Shown here piece by piece: positions 1 to 8,432 of a stretch of 31,490 nucleotides of DNA (its first letter is position 1; each line of letters opens with the position of its first letter). The position numbers and the translations under genes are program-made. Location: assembly GCA_036266155.1 (NCBI GenBank), contig DATANR010000384.1, positions 1-31,490 on the forward strand, in the 5' to 3' direction. The stretch comes from SIAJ01 sp036266155 (GTDB taxonomy: Bacteria > Planctomycetota > Planctomycetia > Gemmatales > Gemmataceae). The notes below the pieces were generated by a model that was given only the letters and a program-made list of their open reading frames with translations, had not been told where the DNA came from and searched no databases.

Positions 1-141
1 CGGTGCTGAAGCCCAGGAAGTGACATCGTCGGTGTTGGCGACTTGCCAAAAGCGCAATCACAACCCATTCACGTTCGTGAGCCAGGCATTCCGAGGATTG
101 CTCGGCAACCTCTTCGGCTCAACGGGGCGCTAAACAAGTAC
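1..141. repeat. Left copy of a 141-bp perfect inverted repeat
   Basis: Bases 1-141 are the exact reverse complement of 31350-31490. The match stops abruptly: base 142 is C here, while the corresponding base at the other end reads T, followed by unrelated AT-rich sequence. The repeat contains the last 43 codons of a transposase-like gene plus 8 bases after its stop codon. Identity right up to both sequence ends suggests two copies of one insertion sequence, with the contig broken inside each. The point of divergence (141/142) is then the real end of the element. Confidence 0.93.
2..133 (+). pseudogene. C-terminal tail of a transposase (IS66-like), cut by the sequence edge
   Basis: An open frame runs in from the left edge and ends at TAA 131-133, giving 43 residues that end in GNLFGSTGR. 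The segment SVLATCQKRNHNPF followed by a hydrophobic helix resembles the C-terminal end of IS66-type DDE transposases, where a 'hxTCrxxgxNxhxFh' stretch follows the catalytic core. The catalytic residues lie outside the window, so the family is an inference from this short tail and could be another DDE group. Position inside a repeat present twice supports a mobile element. The gene may be intact beyond the edge. Confidence 0.5.
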
Positions 142-309
142 CTTCCGGACTTGAAGAGAAATGATCGAGCGTCTGACCGCCGTTTGCGATCGGAAGGTTA
201 TTCCCTTCTACTTGATTGTGCCACCAATTATGCGGTAATTTAATGTCGCCGTCACACCCTGTAAACAAGAAATGCAATTACGAGCGAAGCACCCAATATG
301 AAGAAGATC

Positions 310-378
310 GGTCTGCCGAGCGAGGTGCAGTGGGAGTGGGCGGCGCGAGGGGGGAAGGGGAACGGGCGGGCGTATTAC
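310..378 (+). pseudogene. Remnant of an FGE-sulfatase (formylglycine-generating enzyme-like) domain
   Basis: In the frame starting at 310 the translation contains LPSEVQWEWAARGG, a close match to the family hallmark 'RLPTEaEWEyAARGG' of formylglycine-generating-enzyme-like domains (SUMF1/EgtB/PvdO group), which are abundant in planctomycetes. A TAG follows at 379-381 and a TAA two codons later, and no intact domain surrounds the motif, so this is a decayed fragment. I saw no in-frame extension with further FGE motifs. Confidence rests on this one motif. The rest of 134-510 shows nothing else I can name. Confidence 0.5.
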
Positions 379-510
379 TAGGGCTGGTAATCGGCATGGA
401 AACGGGGTTCTCCCCGCGGAGTTGATACTGCTGGCGAATTCGTCCGGCGGTCGGCGAGCGACGTAGAATGCAGGGAAATTGCCCGGATTTAATCGGAATT
501 GAATTTCCGC

Positions 511-840
511 ATGTGCTTGCGTTCGCAACCGATCCCGCCGGTCCCCGACGAGACCGCGCGGGTCGCCCACGCCGCCTTTCCCAGCGGCAGCACCTATCTC
601 CAGCTTCGTGACGAGTTGGGGACCCTCTTTGTCGACGGCGACTTCGCCGCCCTCTACCCCGCCCTCTACCCCGCCCGCGGGCAGCCGGCCATGGCGCCGT
701 GGCGACTGGCGTTGGTTACGATCTTTCAGTTCATGGAGCACCTCTCGGACCGGCAGGCCGCCACGGCGGTCCGCGCCCGGATCGACTGGAAGTATGCCCT
801 GGGCCACAGGCCCCGGCCCGGAGGACTGACGAGCGGCTGA
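511..840 (+). pseudogene. Truncated N-terminal part of an IS1182/IS5-like transposase
   Basis: The reading frame from ATG 511 (an in-frame TTG at 499 also exists) gives about 109 residues. It contains LRDELGTLFVDGDFAALYP, then PWRLALVTIFQFMEHLSDRQ, then RIDWKYALG. This is the DUF772-type N-terminal domain of IS1182/IS5-like DDE transposases, in which the 'LSDRQAA..hxxRIDWKYALG' block is highly conserved. Homology stops at about 802; the last residues before the TGA look unrelated, so the catalytic domain is missing. Residues ALYPALYP reflect a 12-base tandem duplication around 649-672. It is a dead fragment. Confidence 0.8.
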
Positions 841-1274
841 CTGATAACAAAATCAAAGAATAGCGGCCGCTCTCGGAAGAAGGCGGACACAAAACGTTTA
901 TCCAGTTATCGCGTGAAATCTCGGCATTTTCCCGCCGTTTGCAAAGAGCCGTCAATTGAAATCCACTCCTTTGGACCCCGGCCTCCCGAACGTGCAAAAG
1001 ATTCCCCCGTCTGGCCGAAACAAACAGCCACTACAATAAATGGAAATAGTTAAGCCCTGTCGACAAGGCTGCCATCCGAACGACACGTAACAGCGGCGGG
1101 GTTAACTACCGGTAGGCGGGCCACATCGGTATGTACTGGACGAAGAGGACGCGAAAGCTGTGGACGCGGTCCCATATCGTGATCGCTTCAGAAAAGTTGC
1201 GACCGGATGCTTTGGTTGCCTCGCCAGTCGTATCCGTCAGGCAGCCAACTCCAAGCGGGTTTCAGGTCATTGGA
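841..1274. other. Non-coding gap between a transposase remnant and the end of the eCIS operon
   Basis: No gene, tRNA or clear terminator hairpin is visible in these 434 bases. A plus-strand stretch of 67 codons (1106-1306) is open but has no convincing start, runs into the 3' end of the effector gene on the other strand, and matches nothing I recognise. The eCIS operon ends convergently into this gap, so a terminator would be expected, but I see no GC-rich stem followed by a T-run on the minus strand. Confidence 0.5.
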
Positions 1275-4200
1275 TCAACGCGCCAAGATTGTCTGTACGC
1301 GGCTTGTAACAGTATCGACGATCTCACCAACACTCGCAGCATTGCGATATGTAATCTCACCGTGAAGCTTAGCAGTCCACTTGGGCCTTTGAGCTGCCGC
1401 CCAAACCTTCACGGCTTCGAAGTCTTTCTGCAGCTTGTTTAAGTGTGTTGCGTCGTCACCGGATCTGGTGAGATCGGCAACCGTAATCACTCTGTTCTTC
1501 CGATCGATCACGAGCAAATCAGCGCCTTTTCTTGGTCCGCCTCTTGGTCCGATCCCAAAGTCAATTCGCGGAAGATTCAATTCTGAGAGCGCAGCGGCTT
1601 GACCACGATCAATGAGCACATTCTCGGGGAATGCGTCTCTTATTGCAGTGAGAACATCTTTGTGGATTGTGGAGCCTCGTTCACGAAGCAATCCCGCGAG
1701 GACACTATCGGCCGAATCGCCCGCTAAGCGCGCACCCTCATTGAGAATATCCGCTTGCGAAGAAAGGTCGCTTAGATTCCCCTCGGGATTTACGCCGACT
1801 GTCAAACGAGTTCGCCCACTGTTCATGAGCGAATCGACCTCTTCCTTTAATAAGCGGGCCCGTACATCGAGCGCTTCCAGTATTCGTTTGTCGGGAGTGG
1901 GTCTTGCACGGACTCGAGTGTCGAGCTCGGAAATAGCCGATGCCATGTTCTCGAGCTCATGCCACGTTAGCGCGTCCGGGAATTCGCTCGCTTCACGGGC
2001 CGCTAATACATAGTCGACAAGTCGATTGCAAGGATTCCAGCAAATTGTAATCTTGTCACCTTCAGAACGGACTTTGCCAGCAGTCATACCACGTCGGGTC
2101 TGCGCCCAAGGGGATTCGACGCCAGTAGAAAGGCTCAGCGCATCGCCAAGCTCTTGACGCAATGCGGCAGCCTCTTTCGCATTGAGATGATTTTCGAGCT
2201 CAGTTGCAAGACGTTTGACTTCTTTGACATCTCCGCGCTTGGCGGCGGCCCGAGCAGCGGCGAGTGCGTCCTCCGCGCAGGCTTTCCGAATCGACTCTTC
2301 AAGACTGCGGCCCGTCACGGCATCCCAAATGCGTCGTCCTCCGGCCCCGAGGATCGGTAACGCGCCGCCAATAACCGCGCCTCCCCCTAGACCTGTCAAC
2401 CCGCCGAGCAGGGCGGCTCGTCCTGTCCGAGCGAGGCCCGCGACAATGCCGCGGCGCCAAGTGCGATCATCGGTGAGCGTTCCAAACGCTTCACTGGTTG
2501 CGCCAGAGAATGCTCCGTCGATCGCGCCTTCCACGGCGCCAGCGACAACACGCCTTGCCAGTGGCTGCGTCGCCTGCTCGGCTACTTCGCCTGCAACACG
2601 AGCCGCCGAAGAGGTCAAAGCGTGTCCGCTCAGCCCCAGAAGTTGTGCCCCCCGTGACGCGAGAGAACCACCGACCACAGCGAGCGCGCCGTCGACAGCG
2701 CCGAGAAGCGCATCGCGCGCCCCTTGGTCACTCAGTGCGCTGTAATATTGATCACCGAACATCTCGCGAGTCACAACGCGCGAACTCGCACCCGCGGCAG
2801 CAGCAAGTGCGATCACCGCCGGTGTCGCCGCACCACCCGTTGCAGCGACCACTACAACTCCTGCGACCGTTGCCGCTATGGTTCCCGCCATTTCGCCGAT
2901 AGTGTTACTTGCCTCGGCGAACTCCTCGGACCTCTGGTCAAAGCGCTCGTACAATTCGATTAATGCCGTGTAATTGAACATCGACAATTCTTGCTGGTCG
3001 CGGACCTGTAGCCAAAGCGCTGCGAATTCTCGCCCCGCCGCTAACATCGTTTCGTCCGTCTCTGTGAAATGTGCCGACAATCCCGTACCAACCGCGAGCC
3101 GCTTTTCGACCCGCTCATATAGAAACGCGGCAGCCGCGTGGCGATCGGTGGGGCTCGACAACTCCTTTGCTGTGGGGGCTGAACCAAGAGTGGCTCCGAG
3201 AACTTTCTCGTAGCCGGCTTCATCAAACATCTTCAAGGTCGTCTGCGACTTACGGATCGTCTTGTCGAATTCTTCGAACGCGTTGCGGGCTGCCAATTGC
3301 TGTTCGGTCAGTGGACCGCTAATTGGATTTCGAACCAGTGACCATCCCAACCGCAATTGCGCTCGCTGTTCTTCCCCGATGTTCTCGAACAGATAGCTAA
3401 GTTCTGTCGAGTTCCCGCCGAACTGCGAGATGGAAGCTGCCATATCCGCCAGAGGCAATTCGCGGGGAGTCCGCAAGATCTTCAGCATCACATCGCGTTC
3501 TTTGCCCTGGATGCGAACATATACCGAGGTTGGGTCAGTATTGGTCGCCTGAAAACGACGACTCCAGTCGTCGTTGCGGGCGATCATTAGAATTTGGTCG
3601 AAGAATTCGCTCCATCGCGCGTTATTGAACGCGCCGGCCAGGTGAAAAATGGTCTCGGCGTAAGCATCAGCGGTCGCGGCGCCACGGACGCCCATTGCAT
3701 CGACGCCGGAGAGATCGCCCACTGCCGTCGCGACCTGGGGGTCACGCAACAACTCCTGTCGAAGCTTGCTGTCTTCCGCCTGCTGCCGCGACGCCGCGGT
3801 GTCTTGAGTCTCACCGGGCGATCGTGATACTGGGGACGCGTGGACCGAGTAGATTGCCGCTCGAATCGCGTCGGCATCGCCGGCTGCGAGCAGAATTCGC
3901 TGCTTGGCTGCCTCGAAAACGAAACGCGGATCCTTCGAAAACTCTGCGAAGCTTTTGGTGTCCGCGCCGAAAGTGTTGGCGTCGCCGCGGGCATCCGACA
4001 GAATTCCGAGGAATGACTTGGAATCGAGGTTACCGTCCTTGCCGCGCTTGAAGAGGAGAAGCTGATCGAGCGTGGCAAGTTCATTGAGACGGATCTCATT
4101 CTCGGCGCGCACTTGAGACGGCAAACCCGGTCTGGATTGAGCAGCGATCAGACCCCGCCTTTCGGCGAGCAGTTCGCGTGCGCGATTCACTACTGTCTTG

Positions 4201-5864
4201 ATTCCCTCCTGGTCGTCGATCCGATCCTCAGTCGCAAGCCGCAATCGAGCGATCAATACTTGAGCCTCATTGCCCCTTGCCATCGCGCGCACGAGTTCCA
4301 GTTGCGCACCCGAAAGCAGGCGAAACAGTTTCCCGATCCGCTCGTTCACAAACAGTTGCCGTTGGTTGGGTGTCAGGAAGAGAATCGCGTCAAAAACAGT
4401 GTCTTCGTCGCTCCGGGCCAAGGCTCGTTCGGCCGCGATGTAGCGAGATTCCAGACGCGGATCGAGCAATATCCTGGCCTCGTACTCCTCCTTCGCGTTC
4501 ATCGCCGCCAAGACTGCTTCAAGACGCGCTTTGTTAGCATCCAGGAGCGCATTATCACGCTCACTCTTTGAGGCGGACCGGATCGTGTCGAGTTGTGCCT
4601 GTTCAAGCTCACGATACCCCTCGTCGTATACTTCGAGGCGGTCGATCAGTGGGATTGCTCTCCACAGCAGGCGCAATCCCTCCTCCGCTGTCCCGTCAGT
4701 AGCCTGAGTACGTGCCGCCAGCCGGTTCGTTAATACTGCGCCGAGAATCGTTGTAGGCGCGAGCAAACTCGTAGCGATTGCCACTCCTTTCGAGATGGTC
4801 CCGATGGTGTTGGCACGATTCTTTCGCCGAATCAGCCAGTGCTCCAGAAATTCATTCGTCTGCTGGTGGACCGCTTCTCGGATCGCAGCCAATGTCACTA
4901 CCGACTGGCCACGGAGGGGAGGGACAGCGGCGCCAACATTGCCATCGCGCACCGCCTCTGAAATCGACGTTATCAATCCGATTGCTTCACTTGGACCAGG
5001 CTGCTCGGTTGAACCTGGCGACGCTCTGACTGTTCCTTCATCATCTCTAGAAATCGTCGGGACCGCACGGTCGTTGCCTACGAACATGTCCGCGGCCTTC
5101 TCCGCCTCGGATTCAAGTGGGTCCGCCGCGTCTCCAACCAGTACGCCGCCCATGCGCCTTGCGGCGATCGGTGCTGCGCCGTTGCTCTGCTGCAGCGCGT
5201 GTGTTAATTCGTGAGCCAGCAGGTGCTGGCCTTCTGTAGTATCGGGAGCGTAATGATGAGCAGCAAAATAGATATCGCGGCCACTGGCATACGCCTCGGC
5301 ACCAATGGCGTCGGCGGCTTCGGCAGCGCGCGAATCAGTATGTATGCGAACTTCGCTGAAATCGGCGCCGAACCCTGCCTCCATTACACCGAGCGTCCGC
5401 GCATCAAGCGGGTCGCCGGCATCTGGAGGAAATAAATCCTTCGGATGCTCATCGTTGGCGGTTGCCATCGATGAGCCGCCGGTACGGCTTTGAACGAAAC
5501 GGAATTCATCATCGGTCGTCGTCTCACTTGTGATTGGCATTCCGTGCTCGGCATTTGCACGGCAAGAGTCGCAGCCGCCTCCGCAAGCACACTTGGATTG
5601 GATCAATCGTGATCGAGATGGAGCGAAATTGTTCAGGCCAGCTATGACCCGTTGTACATACCGGTTGCCGTGAGTCTGTTGAGCGCGACGCATAGCGAGA
5701 GTTCGGATGCCTGCGTTTGCCGGTTGGTCCATTACGTCATGGCCAATCCAGTTTGCAGCGACAGCTCCAACCCCCCCATCGAGCACTGCTTCGGGAGCGG
5801 GGCCGCCACTCTCATGACGTGGTGGGTCCGCGTCTTTTTGAACGGAAGCAGGTTCGGAGGTCAT
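1275..5864 (-). CDS. Large DUF4157-containing eCIS effector/polymorphic toxin with C-terminal nuclease-like domain
   Basis: This 1529-residue protein is the likely cargo. Seen: a cysteine cluster CACGGGCDSC (C92-C101); a DUF4157 domain at about 150-226 with the zincin-like motif HELTH (218-222) and the family phrase DFSEVRIHTDS; a long charged helical middle (about 300-980); Gly/Ala-rich hydrophobic stretches (about 995-1027 and 1104-1175); and a C-terminal module (about 1398-1529) in which GADLLVID and ITVADLTRS (D1449, D1464), then H1474 and K1477, resemble a divergent PD-(D/E)XK nuclease core. Known: DUF4157 is a hallmark of proteins encoded in eCIS loci and is thought to mark cargo. Inferred: loading into the tube lumen and nuclease toxicity. 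ATG 5864 overlaps the stop of the 133-aa gene by four bases (ATGA). It is the last gene of the operon. The middle, for example DEDTVFDAILFLTPNQRQLF, is faintly annexin-like. Confidence 0.82.
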   Translation of the reverse strand: MTSEPASVQKDADPPRHESGGPAPEAVLDGGVGAVAANWIGHDVMDQPANAGIRTLAMRRAQQTHGNRYVQRVIAGLNNFAPSRSRLIQSKCACGGGCDSCRANAEHGMPITSETTTDDEFRFVQSRTGGSSMATANDEHPKDLFPPDAGDPLDARTLGVMEAGFGADFSEVRIHTDSRAAEAADAIGAEAYASGRDIYFAAHHYAPDTTEGQHLLAHELTHALQQSNGAAPIAARRMGGVLVGDAADPLESEAEKAADMFVGNDRAVPTISRDDEGTVRASPGSTEQPGPSEAIGLITSISEAVRDGNVGAAVPPLRGQSVVTLAAIREAVHQQTNEFLEHWLIRRKNRANTIGTISKGVAIATSLLAPTTILGAVLTNRLAARTQATDGTAEEGLRLLWRAIPLIDRLEVYDEGYRELEQAQLDTIRSASKSERDNALLDANKARLEAVLAAMNAKEEYEARILLDPRLESRYIAAERALARSDEDTVFDAILFLTPNQRQLFVNERIGKLFRLLSGAQLELVRAMARGNEAQVLIARLRLATEDRIDDQEGIKTVVNRARELLAERRGLIAAQSRPGLPSQVRAENEIRLNELATLDQLLLFKRGKDGNLDSKSFLGILSDARGDANTFGADTKSFAEFSKDPRFVFEAAKQRILLAAGDADAIRAAIYSVHASPVSRSPGETQDTAASRQQAEDSKLRQELLRDPQVATAVGDLSGVDAMGVRGAATADAYAETIFHLAGAFNNARWSEFFDQILMIARNDDWSRRFQATNTDPTSVYVRIQGKERDVMLKILRTPRELPLADMAASISQFGGNSTELSYLFENIGEEQRAQLRLGWSLVRNPISGPLTEQQLAARNAFEEFDKTIRKSQTTLKMFDEAGYEKVLGATLGSAPTAKELSSPTDRHAAAAFLYERVEKRLAVGTGLSAHFTETDETMLAAGREFAALWLQVRDQQELSMFNYTALIELYERFDQRSEEFAEASNTIGEMAGTIAATVAGVVVVAATGGAATPAVIALAAAAGASSRVVTREMFGDQYYSALSDQGARDALLGAVDGALAVVGGSLASRGAQLLGLSGHALTSSAARVAGEVAEQATQPLARRVVAGAVEGAIDGAFSGATSEAFGTLTDDRTWRRGIVAGLARTGRAALLGGLTGLGGGAVIGGALPILGAGGRRIWDAVTGRSLEESIRKACAEDALAAARAAAKRGDVKEVKRLATELENHLNAKEAAALRQELGDALSLSTGVESPWAQTRRGMTAGKVRSEGDKITICWNPCNRLVDYVLAAREASEFPDALTWHELENMASAISELDTRVRARPTPDKRILEALDVRARLLKEEVDSLMNSGRTRLTVGVNPEGNLSDLSSQADILNEGARLAGDSADSVLAGLLRERGSTIHKDVLTAIRDAFPENVLIDRGQAAALSELNLPRIDFGIGPRGGPRKGADLLVIDRKNRVITVADLTRSGDDATHLNKLQKDFEAVKVWAAAQRPKWTAKLHGEITYRNAASVGEIVDTVTSRVQTILAR

Positions 5865-6262
5865 GACGGCCCAGCCTCTGGTTTGGCAAGGGCTGCGAGT
5901 AAATGGCCGATGGATCCCTGATGCCGGGCATCAATAGCGCGGTCATTGCGAAGAGCAGTCAGGGCGGCGCCGATTCCGTGGTCTTGCAAGATATGGACCA
6001 ATTTCATGACACAATGGCGGAGAGACTCAGGCACACCGAATTCGACCATTCGTCGACCGACCAACATGTTCAGACTGATCCGGGCCGCGTCTTTACTCGC
6101 TGCTGCATATCGGCCCGCGAAATAGGCGTCCCGTTCGTGCTCGATTCCCGGCGCCCGATCGGTAGTCATTGCCGCAGCCTGAGACTTGCGCTTTTCTTCG
6201 TCGATCTTTGGTTGAAGATCGTCCTCGGCCGGCGGGCGCTGGCGGACCAATTGTCGGCTCAT
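5861..6262 (-). CDS. 133-aa hypothetical protein between ATPase and effector
   Basis: I do not recognise this 133-residue protein. Its N-terminal third is highly charged and probably disordered (PPAEDDLQPKIDEEKRKSQ). The remainder is predicted helical, including RISLNMLVGRRMVEFGVPE and HCVMKLVHILQDHGIGAALT. There is no signal peptide or membrane segment. Its ATG overlaps the stop of the ATPase gene by four bases, and its own stop overlaps the effector's ATG by four bases, so the three are translationally coupled. Its placement directly before the cargo gene suggests a cargo chaperone or loading adaptor, but that is context only. It could also be a structural accessory protein. Confidence 0.72.
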   Translation of the reverse strand: MSRQLVRQRPPAEDDLQPKIDEEKRKSQAAAMTTDRAPGIEHERDAYFAGRYAAASKDAARISLNMLVGRRMVEFGVPESLRHCVMKLVHILQDHGIGAALTALRNDRAIDARHQGSIGHLLAALAKPEAGPS

Positions 6263-8427
6263 CGCGCGGCCCTCCGCCGTCCGTAATGCAAATAAGAGCC
6301 AAGTTCACTGTCCATGACCAGCCTTCCCTGTTTCTGGTATTCGGCTTCAATGGCCGGGATGATGTGCGTCATACCGATGACCCCGCCGTTCCTTGCGGCC
6401 GAATATGCCGCGGCCAGAGCGACATTGCGGATGTTGCCGCCGGACAGTTTGAATTGTTTGGCCAGGAATGCGAAATCGATGTCCTTCGTGGGCGCCTGAT
6501 CGGGAAAGTGCTTCCGCCATATCTGATTGCGGGCCGTTTCATCGGGCATGGGAAATTCGATCACTTCGCTGATTCGACGCAGGAAAGCATCGTCGAGATT
6601 GCGATGGAGATTGGTCGCCAGAACGACGATTCCTTCGTATTGTTCGATACGCTGCAAGAGATAGTTGACTTCAATGTTCGCATATCGATCATGCGCGTCT
6701 TTGACTTCGGTTCGTTTGCCGAACAAGGCTTCGGCTTCGTCGAAGAACAGCAGGGTCTGGCTCGATTCCGCCTCCTTGAAAATCGAACTGAGGTGCTGTT
6801 CGGTTTCGCCGATGTATTTGCTAATCACACAGGAAAGATCGATCTGGTGAAGCGTGAGCGAAAGCGCGCCCGCAAGCACCTCGGCGGCCATCGTTTTGCC
6901 GGTTCCAGAAGACCCTGTGAATAGAACATTCAGTCCCTTGCCGCGCGATAGCTTTTCACCGAACCCCCATTGCCGATGTACCAGTTGACGATGGCGAACA
7001 CGACCTTCGATGCTACGAAGCTGGTTCATCTTGTCTTCCGGGATCACCAAGTCCGCCCACTCGTAACGCGGCGTGAGCGGCATCGCGAACCGCGAGAGGT
7101 TCGGCGTCGTCAGATTGCGGCCCGCTTCCAAGACATCGTCGGTGGACGGATTGGGATCGCCAGGTGTGCGTAGAGCCGCGATCGTCGTCGCCAACCGTGT
7201 CGTCTGTCCGATGATGGATGGGCCGAATTGAAAGGCATCCGCGAGTCGAGAAGCATCGGCCGCGGCCGCGGTTCCGCCAAGCGACGTCGTCCAGGCCACG
7301 CGTCGGCGGTCATATCCGACCGGTGGGATTTCTACTCGCCACGGCTGCGCATCCACGGGGATTGAAACGAACGATGACGCGGGCCCCAAGAGGATCAACG
7401 GAAGGCGGTGACCGTGGACGGCCTGCCACAACGACTGTTCGGCGCGAGGATCGGGAGCTTCGCTCGCCGCAATCACGAGAATGCCGTTGCCCAACGCCGC
7501 ATCGCGCACGGCATAAGCGGCACTTGCCGGATCAGTCGCGATCCGCGACATTTCCAAGCGGACGGCGCGCGCGCCGAGGGCGGCACAAATCGCGTTGCCC
7601 ACTTCCCATGCCGGGGCTGCGCTCGTAGTGATGATCTGAATGACGTTCCGACTCCCGCGGCCCCATAATCGGATCGCATCCACCATGTTGGCCAGGCGGG
7701 CACGTGTCGGTTCGTCGGTCTCGAGATCCTCGATCGATGAAATCGCCGTGCTGCTCGCACCGGGCATCGCGTCGTCCGGCTGGCCAATCAAAAAACGAAC
7801 AATGGATTCTTCGATTTTGACGAACCGCCGCAGGAATGTTGGTTGACGGTCTTGCGGATCCTCCAGCAAGCTCACGAGTTTGTGGTGCAGCAGCGGTGAT
7901 CCCGGCGACAGGAGCCGCCGTGCGAACATTTTTTCGGCAGCGTTATGGCAGATGAGATTGAGCGCCAAGTCCACGCTCGGTCGTTTTCGGGTCGCGTCTA
8001 CCTGGAGGTAGGAATACAGCGTCTCGTAGCGCGTCTCCAACTCCGGTCCGAGAGCGATGAGCAGCAAGTCGGCTTCCGCCGGCGACAGGCTGAAAGTGCC
8101 GGCCAAGCGCGGCAGTTTCAGGTCCAATTCCGTCTGCTCGGTGAGTCGGCGGCGTTCGTCGATGTTTCGCCGCGCTTCCTGCACTTTCCGGTCGATCTGC
8201 CCAAGGGAAGCCGCCACGTGATTCTGACGCCGCCAGCGCTCGCCAAGCACATCGGCGAAATTGAAGACCGCGTCCACTTCCTCGTCGGACACGACCATCC
8301 CCTGGAGTTCCAGAGGCACTTTGAGGTCTGGGCTTGCTCGAGCGATCATGACAGCGCGGCGCAAGATCAGGTCGAGGCGGCCCAACTCCTCCTGCAAGTG
8401 TTCGAAATTGTCGCGATATGGTTTCAT
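6259..8427 (-). CDS. AAA+ ATPase of the eCIS (Afp15/Pvc15-like)
   Basis: The eCIS locus-defining ATPase, thought to act in the cytoplasm in assembly or remodelling of the particle. From ATG 8427 it is 722 residues: a helical N-terminal region (about 1-230), a degenerate first ATPase-like region (about 240-440), and a canonical AAA module with Walker A GSSGTGKT (505-512), Walker B LLFFDEAEALF (D563, E564) and ATNLHRNLDDAFLRR (604-618), which carries sensor-1 and arginine-finger residues. All catalytic residues are present, so it should be active. The frame is open to an ATG at 8478, but that start would overlap the upstream gene by 46 bases. ATG 8427 leaves a five-base gap and begins a better N-terminus (MKPYRDNFEHLQ). 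Order tape measure, ATPase, cargo matches Afp14-15-18. Confidence 0.93.
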   Translation of the reverse strand: MKPYRDNFEHLQEELGRLDLILRRAVMIARASPDLKVPLELQGMVVSDEEVDAVFNFADVLGERWRRQNHVAASLGQIDRKVQEARRNIDERRRLTEQTELDLKLPRLAGTFSLSPAEADLLLIALGPELETRYETLYSYLQVDATRKRPSVDLALNLICHNAAEKMFARRLLSPGSPLLHHKLVSLLEDPQDRQPTFLRRFVKIEESIVRFLIGQPDDAMPGASSTAISSIEDLETDEPTRARLANMVDAIRLWGRGSRNVIQIITTSAAPAWEVGNAICAALGARAVRLEMSRIATDPASAAYAVRDAALGNGILVIAASEAPDPRAEQSLWQAVHGHRLPLILLGPASSFVSIPVDAQPWRVEIPPVGYDRRRVAWTTSLGGTAAAADASRLADAFQFGPSIIGQTTRLATTIAALRTPGDPNPSTDDVLEAGRNLTTPNLSRFAMPLTPRYEWADLVIPEDKMNQLRSIEGRVRHRQLVHRQWGFGEKLSRGKGLNVLFTGSSGTGKTMAAEVLAGALSLTLHQIDLSCVISKYIGETEQHLSSIFKEAESSQTLLFFDEAEALFGKRTEVKDAHDRYANIEVNYLLQRIEQYEGIVVLATNLHRNLDDAFLRRISEVIEFPMPDETARNQIWRKHFPDQAPTKDIDFAFLAKQFKLSGGNIRNVALAAAYSAARNGGVIGMTHIIPAIEAEYQKQGRLVMDSELGSYLHYGRRRAAR

Positions 8428-8432
8428 CGAGA

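Noticed and set aside
1106..1306. Open plus-strand stretch of 67 codons containing YVLDEEDAKAVDAV
   Set aside because: No start codon or ribosome site fits, it overlaps the effector's 3' end, and no family was recognised.
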